Assembly: GCA_026686845.1 (NCBI GenBank)
Contig: JAIVEN010000028.1
Location: forward strand, 3,549,001-3,613,000
Origin: Adenanthera pavonina
Taxonomy: Eukaryota; Streptophyta; Magnoliopsida; Fabales; Fabaceae
DNA: 64,000 bases
Reading direction: 5' to 3'
Below are positions 25,188-37,435 of this stretch, in pieces (positions within the stretch are counted from its first letter, which is position 1; the number at the start of each line of letters is the position of its first letter). The translations under genes were made by a program, and so were the position numbers. The notes beneath the pieces were generated by a model. That model searched no databases. It worked only from the letters and a program-made list of their open reading frames with translations, and was not told the origin of the DNA.

Positions 25188-25578
25188 TAGGGGTGAGAGA
25201 GTAAACCTGAACCCGATCAATCTAGTCCAACCGGAAGCAGCCTAACTAAAGACAAATTCGGTCATTTTAGCAGGAAACCAAAACTTGAGCATCGGGCAGA
25301 GCCATTTGACCGGGTTAGACCAGGTTTCGACCAACCTTCTTATATCACTTGGTCTGACCTGGCCTAAGTTTTTTTTGTTATTTTTTATATTTATATATGG
25401 TTTTATTAAGTATTAAACATATTTTATTGGGAATACCATCACAGTAGAAGTTCAATTTTCTAATTTTCTTTTAAAAATAAAAAAATAAAAAATGGATATA
25501 TATAATACTCAATCAAAACTTCGAGTCAGACCATGAGTTGATATAAAATCCACTCCTACCCAATCCATCCCACCTCTA
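25188..25578. mobile_element. Probable hAT-type MITE inside the CACTA derivative
   Basis: The ends TAGGGGTGAGAG and ATCCCACCTCTA are inverted repeats. The flanks are AT-rich, so an 8-bp duplication cannot be decided. The interior has CCGGGTTAGACCAGG-like blocks. Confidence 0.5.
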
Positions 25579-26008
25579 ATATATATTAAACATATATAAT
25601 ATAATTTATCAAATAATATAATATATGATATATATTATATGATATGACTATACGAAAAATAACATAAAATAATATAATATTAATACATATAGATCATAAA
25701 TATTATATATATAATTATTTTTATTTAAAAATAAAAATAAAATTTAAAAGTAAGCTAAAAATAATTTTTTCTTGTTAAAGAAAAATAAATATATTTATAG
25801 GAAAATTATTTAAGATTTAAAAATAAAAAATTATAATATAAATATTCATATAAATATAAGTATACCTAAATAAAATATTTTATCAAATTAGTAATTGAAA
25901 ATAAAATAAATGTGTATTTTTTAATAATATATTGATTTATAAATATATGTGTGTATATTAGTGTGTAGATAAAAAATATATATTTAATATTTCATATAAA
26001 GACTGCAG

Positions 26009-26085
26009 GTACATTTTAGCTCAACTGGCAAAAGAGTGAATATAAGGCTTTGGGAGTAAGAAGTCATGAGTTCGAAATCTAGGTG
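26009..26085 (+). repeat. tRNA-like (SINE-type) fragment
   Basis: TTTAGCTCAACTGG resembles a polymerase III A box, and ATGAGTTCGAAATCT about 45 bp later resembles a B box. The cloverleaf is not intact, so it is more likely a SINE head than a tRNA gene. No A-tail or target duplication was identified. Confidence 0.35.
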
Positions 26086-26104
26086 AATACATTTGAAAGC
26101 ATTA

Positions 26105-26265
26105 TATGATGTGGCGTGGGCTTGTGGTGATATGGTGGTGACATGGTGTGGGCCCCGGGGTGATGTGGTGGTGATGTGGGGTGACATGGTGTGGCCCAGG
26201 ATGATGTGGTGGTGATGTGGCAATGGACCCAGGGCGATGTGGCGGCCCGATGATGATGTGGTAAT
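26105..26265. repeat. GATGTGG-type minisatellite
   Basis: Repeated GGTGATGTGG / GGTGACATGG blocks with strong GT bias on the + strand. They produce the His-rich reading frames on the other strand, which are not genes. Confidence 0.75.
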
Positions 26266-26612
26266 GGTGTTTAAAAGGCTTTTGATGGTGACTAAATGTC
26301 ATCGCCAAATGTCAACTTTTAGTGATGACAATTTCGTCATCGCCAAATGATAACTTTCGGCGACGACAAACTTTCAGCGATAACAATTTACATTTTCAGT
26401 GACAACTATTTTCGCCACCAAATGTCTACTTTTGGCGGTGACATTTTTTGTCGTCATCAAAACTTTCAATGACAAGACTTATGCCGACGACAAAATTGTC
26501 GTTGCTGAAGGTTTTTGGCGACGACATTTTGACTTTCGGCGAAGACTTTTGTCCTCACCGAAAGTCAAGTTTTTTGTAGTTTTTGGTGAAGACATTTCAA
26601 CTTTCGGCATGC

Positions 26613-26981
26613 CATTTCTCCATGTGAAGATATGAATTAGCAGAATAATTGATCAGATATGGTAACTGAGGGGCCATCAGTAGTATGGAATAATGGAGGG
26701 TGTCGTGACTGATGGTGAAGTCATGTTTGTGGTCCAAAGCCACAAGACACGACAGGAGGTTCAGTTCAGCATAGCAGAGGGTTCATTTCTGCTTCTATTT
26801 AAAGTGACCACCTTCTTCCAGTTTTGCCCCTTCATATTTTCCACCCCATGCATGTTCTTAATTAATATAATGAGCAATCTTATCAATTCGTATTGATCAC
26901 AAGATGCCTTTTATTTATATATTTGTATATTGCATATATATAATTTGAATAATGCGATATATTATTTGTGATTTATATGTT
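26613..26981. other. Spacer right of the CACTA derivative
   Basis: No gene is recognised. AT content rises after 26900. Confidence 0.35.
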
Positions 26982-27027
26982 GATTATAAGCACGCGCGCG
27001 CACCAAATTAGGTGCAAATGGGAGTGA
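26982..27027 (+). pseudogene. DUF1262 terminal scrap
   Basis: GATTATAAGCAC, a (GC)n expansion, then CACCAAATTAGGTGCAAATG and GGAGTGA, matches the last 46 bp of the gene. The expansion adds four bases relative to gene 2 and shifts the frame. With 23325-23385 it brackets the CACTA derivative. Confidence 0.75.
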
Positions 27028-27381
27028 CACGCCATACTCTGATTAATCTTTTTCTGGTTCATTTTATTACTTTCAAATCTATAGCATATATTTATTTATT
27101 TATTTATTTTAGAGCAAGCGTGTATGATCTAGATTGTCAATCGACCTATTTTCAGAGTTCAAATTTTTTAACATGCATGATTTGCTTGTTTCACTATGTA
27201 CCCACGTCTACTTGACTGTCACCAAAACTCATAATGACAAACACAAAGACAAAGAAATTCGGTCTCAATTAAGATAAATTTCCTTTTAGCAGGTCCTCTT
27301 CAACTCCAAGTATACAATACTTGTCAAGAATGGGAGACCAACAGGAATTTCCTTCTCAAATGATATTGTGATGCATGAGCC

Positions 27382-27925
27382 TATTGGATATATTTAATTT
27401 AATAATATTTACTTTGAATTTATTCAAATTATATATTTATATTGTTTATTTAATTAAATATATCTTAATTTAGTGTGATCCTTATCTTCAAGAGAAGATA
27501 TTGTCAGTTGAGCGATTTAAGGGAATAAGGGATAAACTCAGTCATAATTTTATCTTTATTTGAATTCAAATTCAAATTTAAATTTAATAACCGATGATGG
27601 CCAAGGTTATTAAATAGAGGTAGACTAAGTTGAGCTGAACACATGCTCTGGTTCCCCGACTAGTTGAGACTAAATCTCAAGCTCCATCACTGAGTCTCAT
27701 AACTAGTTGGAAAAACTGTCTGCATAGATTATTTTTTGATATTTTCTTCTAACTAATTTTATATGTGATTTCAGATCTAATATTTAGATTAAGTAACTCT
27801 AAAGGCATCTGCATCAGATCATCTAGCATGATAAGAGGTATTTATAAAGTTTTTCACTGCTTTTATAATTTTGTGGAAAAACTCAATATATAGAATTTAT
27901 ATTAAAAAATTGAATTTGTCTCATA
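27382..27925 (+). repeat. Left LTR of the non-coding element
   Basis: It starts TATTGGATATATTTAATTTA; the right copy has TGTTGG, so the first G is mutated here. It is about 90 percent identical to 33384-33932 by eye, with shared blocks such as AGTGTGATCCTTATCTTCAA. Confidence 0.9.
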
Positions 27926-27939
27926 TGAGGTATCAAAGC
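27926..27939 (+). other. Putative primer-binding site (initiator Met tRNA)
   Basis: TGAGGTATCAAAGC resembles TGGTATCAGAGC, the usual complement of plant initiator tRNA-Met, with an extra A and one change. It lies directly after the left LTR. Confidence 0.6.
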
Positions 27940-29245
27940 TTGTACTCTAAGACCTCTGCTTTATCATGTTTCTTGTATTGTTGAGGAATTAGTTTTCCAA
28001 TCTGTTAATTTAATGCATAACTTGACTGATTGATATGTAAAATCATGTTTGTGTGATTTTATGCGAAAAAGACAGAGATTCTGATCATCTCAATCATCGT
28101 GTAATTTGAAATTGATGTGTTTCCTGTCACATCCATTTGCATATCCGGGATTGCATGTATACAAATTTTGATTTCACAGTCCGGTAATTTATGTATGATT
28201 TGTAGAGATCAATCATTGTGATAATCTCCTGCTTGTTTATGTGCACTAAGTATATTGTTTGGCTTTGGATTTTGCGAAACCAAATCACCACGTCTGAAGG
28301 GATTAGGAGTTTTTCACTATGTTTCATGCGAAATACTCGTATTGCCTTTCTGATTTATTTATTTTTGTCCGTTGGGCCTGTGTTCTGGGCCTTGTTTTGT
28401 AATTTTCGATTGGTTTTTCTAGCATATGGATATTGTTGCTGGGCTATGTGTGTTTTGTTTTTTTATGTTGAAAACATTAGGCCTTTACGTTTTCTGGGCT
28501 AGTAATGATAAAAAAAAAATTCTGGAATCTACATGGGTGCTCTGGGCTTTCGAAAATGGGCCAAATACTTTATTTCTAAAGCATCATTTTGGGCTTTCAG
28601 AATCAGATAAAATGTCTTGGGTCATTTTCTTCATGCAATAATTTTTGGGAAATATTTTTTGGGATATTTTGGTTATTGAAATATTATTTAAGCCAAAACT
28701 TATATCATTTAAAATTCCAGAATTTAATTATGGGTTCAATTGGCTATTTTTGATCTGTATTGAACCATATTTGTATATTGGATGATATATTTTGGTTGAT
28801 TATTTATTTATGTGTTGTTTTAATTGTTTAAAATTTGGAAAGTTAATTTGGGCTATTAATATATATATTTTTTGTAAAATATTATGAGTGTTAGTTTTAA
28901 GTTCCTAAAATTTGGAAAGATTTATTTAGGCAATTATAACACTATTTGTGGTTTTGCAAAATAATCAAGTTATTTATTACCCTAATATTAATTTTTAAAC
29001 AATTGTTAGGCGCATTAAATAAATAAAATAGTGGGAGAATTTATTTAATTATTTAATCGCATGCTTGTTTGGTTGATTAAATTAATTATTTAAATTCTCA
29101 TAATGATTGTGCATATATATGATTTTAATTGCATGTAATATATGATATTTGTGATTAGCATGTATTTAAGTAATCAATGAATCATTTATAATTGTTGCAT
29201 GCATCATTAATTTAATAAAATCACATATGGATTTAAAATATTAAT

Positions 29246-29316
29246 TCTAATTATATGTGTAATTGTAATTTATCTTTACCCACAGGGAGGTAATTATAAT
29301 TACACATTTAATTAGG
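29246..29316 (+). repeat. Stem-loop A in the non-coding LTR element
   Basis: The arms 29246-29270 and 29292-29316 pair over 25 positions, with 22 Watson-Crick pairs, two G-U pairs and one mismatch. The 21-nt loop holds TTTACCCACAGGGAGG. A diverged copy with its own stem lies 434 bp downstream. Confidence 0.75.
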
Positions 29317-29679
29317 ATGGAATATGATGGCCTTATGTTTCCTAAGTAGCCCACAGGTATTAAGGAATATGAATGCATTCTAGTTTTATCAAGTTAATAG
29401 GACAAAATATTGCACATTTATGATTTAATCATATGGAGAGAATTTTTTAAAAGATTGGTCATATATCTGATTCAGTTGATTAATTATTTAAATGATTTTC
29501 ATTGCGTGATGCCTATATGAGTGCATATATATGTCCTTGTAATCATAATGATTCTATATGTCTTGTGATTGATGTATATAGTTAAGGAGTAGGCACAACA
29601 TCCTTACATGACTGAATATATGCATTCTTGATTTGTTTTAACAAATAAAGATATCACATAAGGACTTAAAGACATCAAT

Positions 29680-29750
29680 TCTAATTAAGTGTATAAATAT
29701 AACATATATTTTCCCAGAGGTAGATAGTTATAAATATATACTTGATTAGG
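29680..29750 (+). repeat. Stem-loop B, diverged duplicate of A
   Basis: The arms 29680-29703 and 29727-29750 pair over 24 positions with three G-U pairs and two adjacent A-A mismatches. The 23-nt loop holds TTTTCCCAGAGG. Arm sequences differ from stem-loop A, yet pairing is kept. Both are followed by the shared block AAGTAG-CCA-AGGTATTA. Confidence 0.75.
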
Positions 29751-32700
29751 ATGAAATAGAAGTTGCCTTGTGCTTACTAAGTAGTCCATAGGTATTAGGA
29801 AGTATGAATGCCTTCTAATTTCATCATAAATGATACATAAATTTATGCTATGCTGAAATCTTTACCCACAAGTGAATTTTGGTGATATGAAATTTATGTT
29901 TAGTATGTGTTGCATTGGTAAATATATATTTTTTTAAATGTGATGGATGATTGCCTCATATAAAATTGATGTAAGCATGTTTTAAGTTGAATCCTGAAAA
30001 TTGTAGTGTTATTATCATCTCTTGAATTGTTTGGTTAGGGACAATTATAGAGTCCAAAGGAAAAAATTCTTAACTCTTTGGGAGATATTGACCTACAGTT
30101 TATGTACCCATTAATGTTAGTATAAGATAATATTGTATAAATGATGGGAGTAATACAATTCTCTCAATACAATAATAATGAAATCTTAATGCAAAGCTAA
30201 ATATTTGGGTACATAGTTGATTTGAGGATGTTAAGATCCATTTATAGGCAATGACTGAAATTATGATATAAGTCACTATTTAATGCTTTAACTCTAAAGT
30301 AATTCTCCATAAAGTAATTGGGCATTAAAGGTATATAAATGAAATATCATACAGGTGAGAGACATGACTCTCAAGACAAGACAATCTCCATTGATTTTTG
30401 TGTATACAATCCTTAATTAGATATCTCATCAGTATGAGCCATTATAAATTTCTCACAATACATATAAGGGGATATATACAATAAATATTTATTGGATATA
30501 TGTGTGGAAAGGAAAATCAGGCTCAAATTTAGATTAGAAGTGAGATTCTAATAAGGGATTTAGTTCCAAAGATAGACTATGAAGAAAGAGACATATAAAG
30601 AATAATTACCTCACAAAAGGTCTTATTAGAGAATAATAGTTATACTTTTATCTTTAATATGTTTTTTAATCTCATTTAGTTAAAACATATCAAGGATAAA
30701 ATTTTTTTCTATTATGTGATAGAGGAGAATATTAATGTCTCCATTATAGAGAGTTAACAAGGTTTATTAAGAATAAAATTATTTAATCTCAAAAACCTCA
30801 TTAACTCAAATTTTTATATGAAATGCATTAAAGATTAAGCAGATATATATATCTGGAAGAATTTAATTGCTAGAGATTGTAAATGCTAATGTCTAGTTTT
30901 TGTATTTATGTTTTAATTGTTTAAAATGATCCTTCCCTATTATTATTAATTTATCACAATTCATGAATACTACTTGTTTTATAATTAAGATAAAACATAT
31001 GATGCCTTAATAAGGATGTAAAACAAAAGTAGAGAGTTAATCCTATAAACGGGTTATGGTGAGATTAATTAAGGGAATAGATATTATTACAAGTACACTA
31101 GTGATAGATAAATTCACTCCAAGATAACAATGTACATTTAAAATAAGATTCCAACTTTTTTTTATAATCAAATACATCTTTTGAAGCCCATAAGGTTGGA
31201 ATATTATTTTAAATGATTTACTCTCATTAACTTATCTTGTAAAGGTAAGAGTGAATTGAGGTTATTCCTGAAAGTTTTATTGCATATTTGGATGAAAATG
31301 CAAAGAAACTTAAAGGATAAAAGGTATAATATCTATCACATACAAGATATGTAAAAATGTCAAATTCAATGAGGAATGTCATAATTAGTCAGAGTGATCA
31401 AAGATATGACAAACCGATAAAGAATGATCACACATGGATGAATGAAACCACTAATTATGGTGGAATACTAGTTTTACATGAAACTTATTTTTTTTAAGAT
31501 GAATGTAAAACATAATAAAATTTTGAAATCTAATTGATCATGCTGAAAATTAAGAGTATCAATGTCTTGAATTCTATTAACTATTAAAAAGAAATCTCAT
31601 AAAGAATAAGAGATATCTGAAGATAGTTATGCATGGAACTTTTATTATGCAATTTCAATCTTAGCAACAAATTGAATTATGACCAATTATAATTGAGAAT
31701 TCGGCAACTATTAGTAATTACACAGTGTACATTAGATTAAAACATGAACATTAAGAATAATCTCATATGTTTTCATATATAATGAAGTAAATTCCAAATT
31801 AACACATGATCTCATGATATATAAGAGATCTTAAGGCAAATAATATTTGGAAATCTGTATAATTGTTAGTGAGGTTAAGAAAATTAGCCATGAATGGGTC
31901 TTTAAGATCAGAAGAAATTCATTAATCAATATTATGTATTACAAATTAAAGATTATTTACTAAAGGTTGTCTTTATAAAGGAAGGGATTGATGACAGTGG
32001 GATTTTTCTCTTACATTAATGAAAAATTCCTTCATTATTATCATAAATCTATATGCCAATTTTATTTGGAATATTAGGAAAACTATCACTCTCTTTATGA
32101 TTATAAGAGAGAGATGTATGTGAAATAATGTAAGGGATTATATCAATACTAAGGAGAATTTAGTTAGGCAAGACTTCCCATGGTAGTGGTAGTTGAAGAC
32201 TCATGATGTGATCACATTTTTTTATAACATTTAGAACATCATAAATTCTTGTTTATACTACTGGATTAGTGGGAGTTGAGTCATCTATTTAATTTTTCTT
32301 ATAGATAGCATATTGCTTATGACAAGTGACTTGAGATGTCACAAAGGGTATAATAATTTTGTTCAAGAGCTATGATGTAAAAGGTATAGGTGAAGTGTCT
32401 TTAGAGATGCATAAGAGATAAATCTCAAAATTTTTGAAATTATCATAGAAAACTTATATTTGGAAGCACTTGAACATTCATAAATAATGTCTATTTGCCA
32501 TATGTGACACTTTTATTTATGTCCCTAATAAGATTTGGAAAGAGATGAGAAGAATATTTATTTCATATTAATAGTCAAAGGCATAATGTATGTGTAAATA
32601 TGCACGTAAATTGACAGCCTTTGTGAAAGGAATATTGTAAAAATCTCTAGGCAATTTATGTTTAGATAATATATGATAAGCTGTAAAGAATACTAGAAAT

Positions 32701-33383
32701 TCATGCTCACATATAAAAGATTAATAATTAGGAAAAGACAACATTTGTTCAATTTTGTAGAATAAGTTAACTTAAAAAAAAATCAATATTATGATACATC
32801 CTAATGCTAGATGAACAAATTATGTTATGGAGGAGTGCAAGATTGCTAGGCAGTTATTAATTGCTGACTTCCACCATAAATGCTGGATTTGATCTTTGAT
32901 TAGAGGCAACTTTACATAAATATTGAATTTCATCTTGGGTTTCAAATTGAAGGTTCGTTTGAGGCCATAAAGAAGTGTATTAACTATATAATATTAAATG
33001 GTCATATAACACAAAGAGAAGATCCTTAATCAAAAGCATGCAATTAAAAAATATAAAGGATTATACACCTTATATGAGACAGATTACATTGGGGTGATCT
33101 AGATGAGATGTGTTTAAGTGATGAAATTCGTGTTATAATTCATCAACTCAATATATATATTGTATACAATTCCGGTGAGATTGATAAACATTAAGGCAGG
33201 AATCGAATAAACATTTAAGGTTTATTCATAAAGATAATTTCCCATAAAGTAAGGATATTATTTGTGATACATGGAAGGTAATACTCGTATAATTAGAGGA
33301 CCTACCGCCATGATTCTTTTAGTATTATTTAAATATTTCTTGATATATCAACTGACAAATCAATATCGGATCAAATGGGAGAA

Positions 33384-33932
33384 TGTTGGATATATTTAAT
33401 TTAATAATATTTAATTTTAATTTATTCAAATTATATATTTATATTTTTTATTTAATTAAATATATCTTAATTTAGTGTGATCCTTATCTTCAAGAGAAGA
33501 TATTGTCAGTTGAACGATTTTAGGAAATAAGAGATAAATTCAGTCATAATTTTATCTTTATTTGAATTCAAATTCAAATTCAAATTTGAATTTAATAATC
33601 GATTATGGCTAAGGTTATTAAATAGAGACAGACTAAGTTGAGCTAAACATATTCTCTGATTCCCCAACTAGTTGAGACTAAATCTCAGGCTTCATCACTG
33701 AGTCTCATAACTAGTTGGAAGAACTGTCTGCATAGATTATTTTCTGATATTTCCTTCTAACTAATTTTATATGTGATTTCAGATCTAATATTTAGATTGA
33801 ATACTCTAAAGATATCTACATCAAATTATTTAGTATGGTGAAAGATATTTATAAAGTCTTACGTTGCTCTTATAATTCTGTGTGAAAATTCAATATATAG
33901 AATTTATATTCAAAAATTGAATTTGTCTCGTA
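33384..33932 (+). repeat. Right LTR of the non-coding element
   Basis: It starts TGTTGGATATATTTAATTTA, preceded by the purine-rich AAATGGGAGAA at 33373-33383 that could prime plus-strand synthesis. It matches the left LTR over its whole length. Confidence 0.9.
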
Positions 33933-34747
33933 GAGTCTTCCTATATATGTACTACTTAATTAGATACATTTACCCAGCCACCCTATTCATAATATGTAAA
34001 TTGTGAAACTTAATTACTATAATTTTTATCATATATATTGATTATGAGCTTGGGATCTCTTCTGCAAGATTTTATTCTACCAAAATGCTCTTTCTCACAG
34101 CTATCAAAACTATGGCCCACTCCTTTTAAACATCTCACTTAGCAAGATGAATGTGACAGGCAACATTTTGGTAGAAGAAATTTTGGCAAGAAAGACTGCA
34201 AATTGATTGATTATAGTTCACCAAAAAAAAAAAAAAAAGAGGCTTACACTACTATAGTTTATAACAGTGTAAACCTCCACTTATAGTAGTGTAAGCCTCT
34301 TTTTTTCTTTAGGTGAAGTAGTGTAAGCTAAAATTATTAATGAGCCACGACAGATAATGGGCCATAAACCCAACATACACATATCCTCACAGTATTTTAA
34401 GAATGACAGGTATGCGATGTAGGGAAAAAAAATATTTCGAACTAAATTAGACACTGTTTTTCTGAAAATGACACATTTTTTAGCCAAAAAAATAAGAAAC
34501 AAACGAAAAGTCAAAATTTTCAGGCACGTATTAAGAAATAATCTGAATGTTCTCTCTTCTTTCTGCTTAGCATTTGAAGGGTTTTGGGAATGGTGGCCTT
34601 CACACAGATACATGCCAAGTTAGCATTCTAAACACGTCACATCATTAAATTAATACCCAAAAAGAATAAACACATTAGCGAAACGTAATGCACTGTCTTT
34701 TCCTCACTGCTTCAATCTTCGTGAGATAAACAACTATCTATAGTATA
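33933..34747. other. Spacer upstream of the DUF1262 pseudogene
   Basis: No gene. Pieces around 34455-34635 match the 3' flank of gene 2 near 22850-22970. The foldback at 34217-34317 is described separately. Confidence 0.5.
34217..34317. repeat. Near-perfect foldback (inverted repeat), 101 bp
   Basis: TTCACC plus an A run plus GAGGCTTACACTACTATA at the left is mirrored by TATAGTAGTGTAAGCCTC plus a T run plus GGTGAA at the right. The arms are about 38-40 nt with a loop of roughly 25 nt. It contains CACTA-like words but has no subterminal array. Confidence 0.85.
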
Positions 34748-35024
34748 CTTCCATCATTTTTATTAGATATATTTTAGAATTTTTTTATGATCCTAAATAT
34801 AAGTTATTTTTTATAAGTTTTTGAGGCATTAATTATTTTATTTTTAAATTGCCTTTATTTATAAGTAAGAGAGAGAGAGCAGATTGTTTAAATTTGTGGT
34901 ATATTTATTATGAATAAAGATGGAAATCATGTTAATTTGATGACAATTTTAATCCTATAATAAACTTTCTTTGATTTTGATGAGCTAGTTGAATATGACT
35001 TATATTAAGCATTGAAGAGAGGAT
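34748..35024. mobile_element. Degenerate Stowaway-like MITE
   Basis: It starts TA then CTTCCATCATTTTTATTAG and ends near AAGCATTGAAGAGAG, inverted with several mismatches. The interior resembles 11153-11416 (CCTAAATATAAGTTATTTTTT). The right TA is not clear. Confidence 0.45.
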
Positions 35025-35796
35025 TTCAGGTTATCTTAAATATTTTATAACAATTACATAATTAGACTCTCTCTCTCTTTCTCCCTATATATGTGTACGT
35101 GCGTGTGTATGATGAAATTAATTAAAGGTCCTGTGTCATTGATCCACCAAACATATTCACAGAGGTACACAGAAAATTGATCATGTACGTAACAAGGCCA
35201 CTTTCTCTATACTTGAAGGACGAAGCAGCCCTGTCTCTTCCACCTGCAGTGGGTCCAAACTCTGGTTATCTTGTAATATCTGACGAAGAATCTGAGACTT
35301 TTCTGGGTTTGCGAAGGGATGACAGAATAAGACGTCTACCTTTCTTTCGAAACAAGGACTTCACAGTTCATGAAACTGACGAATCCTACCGCCGACTCCT
35401 CTTCATTCCAGTCTTGGATCAGCCCTCGTCTGCCAATCGCTACTATGTCATGTTGAGATACTGGTGGGAAGAGAGTATATAATGACTCATATTCTCTCTC
35501 AATCTGATCTATCAACAAGTGCCCTACTGAGAAACAACTTGAATTTAAGTCCTTACAGTCTAAGAAACCTTCAATTTAACTATCTATCATCAAACTTTCA
35601 CCAATATACAGTTCAATTACGATCATATGATATGACTAACCATATGATGTATATCGATCAATGTAATGATTTGTAGGAACGCTGCCACAAGCTCACAAGA
35701 AGATGAAACATCCACCTGTTGCGGAGGAAGCTGTGTATTGACGATGCTCCACCACATGCTTTGAATCCCTTCAACCTTTATCAACAATTGGAGATA

Positions 35797-36075
35797 TTCT
35801 TTCATGTCATTAATATAAATCATTTCCAACTACCTCACTAAAACTAGGAAAAATTTATTATATCATTAAATTAATTATCTTAAAATTAATATGATTTCTA
35901 TCTTTACCCATAATAAATACTACAAATTTAAACAATTCACATATTCTTTTTTATAAATGAAGATATTTTAGAGATAAAGTAATTAATATTATAAAAACTT
36001 GTGGAAAGTAACCTTCATTTAAGATTAAAAAAACAAAATTTTTAGAATATGACTAATAAAAAAGACCGAAGGAAA
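35797..36075. mobile_element. Stowaway-like MITE in exon 2 of the pseudogene
   Basis: The 279-bp insertion lies between GAGATA and ATCCAAAAG. Gene 1 reads GAGATAATCCAAAAG without it, so the TA target and its duplication (35795-35796, 36076-36077) are confirmed by the paralogue. It is related to the copy at 38003-38284. Confidence 0.85.
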
Positions 36076-36796
36076 TAATCCAAAAGCCCCGTGATTGATT
36101 CCAAGCAAAGTTCATCGCTCCATATGGCATTCCTCCTGGGTTCTTGAGGATGAATGGAAGCCACACATTGAAAATATTCACCGCCACCCTTCACATGAAG
36201 TTTTAGGCCTTAATTCCCCCTTACGTGCTTGATTACCAGATTTCAATTTTTTGTCATTTGATTACTGTTCTGAACCGGTGGTTGTTGGAAAATGGTATGT
36301 TGCAAAATTTATTACTTATTAATTTCGTGTCCAACCTGTCTCCAAGTTAAGGTCATCGCTTCTCCAGGTGAACATAAGGTACGTAGACCTAAGTTGTGTT
36401 CACATTGAGAGGTTAGGACCAAAAAAAAAAATCTGAAGACAAACCCGTTGATTTCTATTAATTGTGTTATATAGAAGCAAGCTCATGCCTGTTTCCCAGG
36501 ATTATTGATTTATAATAGCTTTACTGGCTTGCCTTGATCCAATACTAATAACAAATCATAAAAAAAGTTATAGGAAAACTCCATGTACTTGGCACGCATA
36601 GTAAGCTTCTACTTTTCTTTTCTATTTGGTTCATTTGACAGGTCATTATGTCAATTTTAACTTAGAGTACTGTCCTTTCATGTTTGTGCGGGACGAAGGG
36701 AAGAGAACAATGCTTTACGAGATGAAGCTAGGCAAAAATGGGTTAGGATTTTTTCAAAAGAGAATGATAGAGGTGGAGAACAAGGAGTGCATTTGG

Positions 36797-37435
36797 TGTT
36801 AGAGATAATTTGAAAAACTTGAGTCCTACATTGGATGGGAGTAAGGCTTATGAAGTATATATAAGAGAAAGAAAATAAAGCATAATAAAATAATTATGAA
36901 AGGAAAAATGTTAAGTAGATTTAAATATTATTTATTTAATATTTAAAGTACTATGGAGATCTAGTAGCAATCTTGTGATTGTTAGATTGATCTAACGATG
37001 GAGATCTAGTCTAGTATAAATTTGATATTAATATATTTAATTAATTATTTTTCAAAAATGGAATTTCCAAATGACAATGTTCTAAAATGACACATTAATG
37101 TTCTGAAATAACACGTTATTTGATATAATATTTGATAACAACATTTCAATTACAACATTAAAAAATGGATCGGTTGATTAACAATGTTTCAATTTTCCAC
37201 TATCCAAAGACTGAAAGTATTCCTTACGTTCTCTCCTTTTACTTACAATCTCTCTGTTTCATTCTGTATTTCAAGGTATCTGAAGTTACAGTCAGATATC
37301 TTTGTGCTAAGAATAATTCCTAAGAATGATTTGCTGGATCCCTACAGCAAATCTAGTGAGGCAAATAACACCTTAAGGACAATATGTTGTCATACGTTTC
37401 TAGGCACCGATTATTTTCATATACTATTTCAAACA
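36797..37435. mobile_element. Solo LTR in exon 3 of the pseudogene
   Basis: It starts TGTTAGAGATAATTTG and ends TATTTCAAACA, 639 bp, flanked by TTTGG (36792-36796) and TTTGC (37436-37440). The start is typical of copia LTRs. The exon alignment with gene 1 resumes right after it. Confidence 0.8.

Larger units (their letters stand above)
24007..26612. mobile_element. CACTA derivative without transposase
   Basis: The left end is CACTACAAAAAAAATAGAC at 24007. The right side holds an inverted match, GTCAAGTTTTTTGTAGT ending at 26580 with the final G lost, and similar motifs run on to about 26612. Both flanks carry dense subterminal repeats of the type CTTTCGGCGACGAC and its complement (24020-24260 and 26285-26612). 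The interior has no transposase frame. The exact right end is uncertain. Confidence 0.75.
27382..33932 (+). mobile_element. Non-coding LTR element with two LTRs (LARD-like), about 6.55 kb
   Basis: The direct repeats at 27382-27925 and 33384-33932 are the two LTRs. A primer-binding site follows the left LTR, and a purine stretch precedes the right one. Flanking bases are GAGCC (27377-27381) and GAGTC (33933-33937), a 4/5 target duplication. The ~5.46-kb interior contains no gag or pol motif in any frame and only chance frames up to 94 aa. This fits a large retrotransposon derivative that moves using enzymes of other elements. Advanced decay of a coding element is the alternative. Confidence 0.85.

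Noticed and set aside
26009..26085. A true tRNA gene
   Set aside because: The A- and B-box-like words are present but the acceptor stem does not pair and no anticodon arm is convincing, so it was kept only as a tRNA-like fragment.
25984..26308. His-rich minus-strand frames
   Set aside because: They are a direct product of the GATGTGG minisatellite on the other strand.
28218..28641. Two overlapping frames of 94 and 71 codons in the non-coding LTR element
   Set aside because: No gag or pol similarity; they sit in the leader-like GGGCT-rich stretch after the left LTR.
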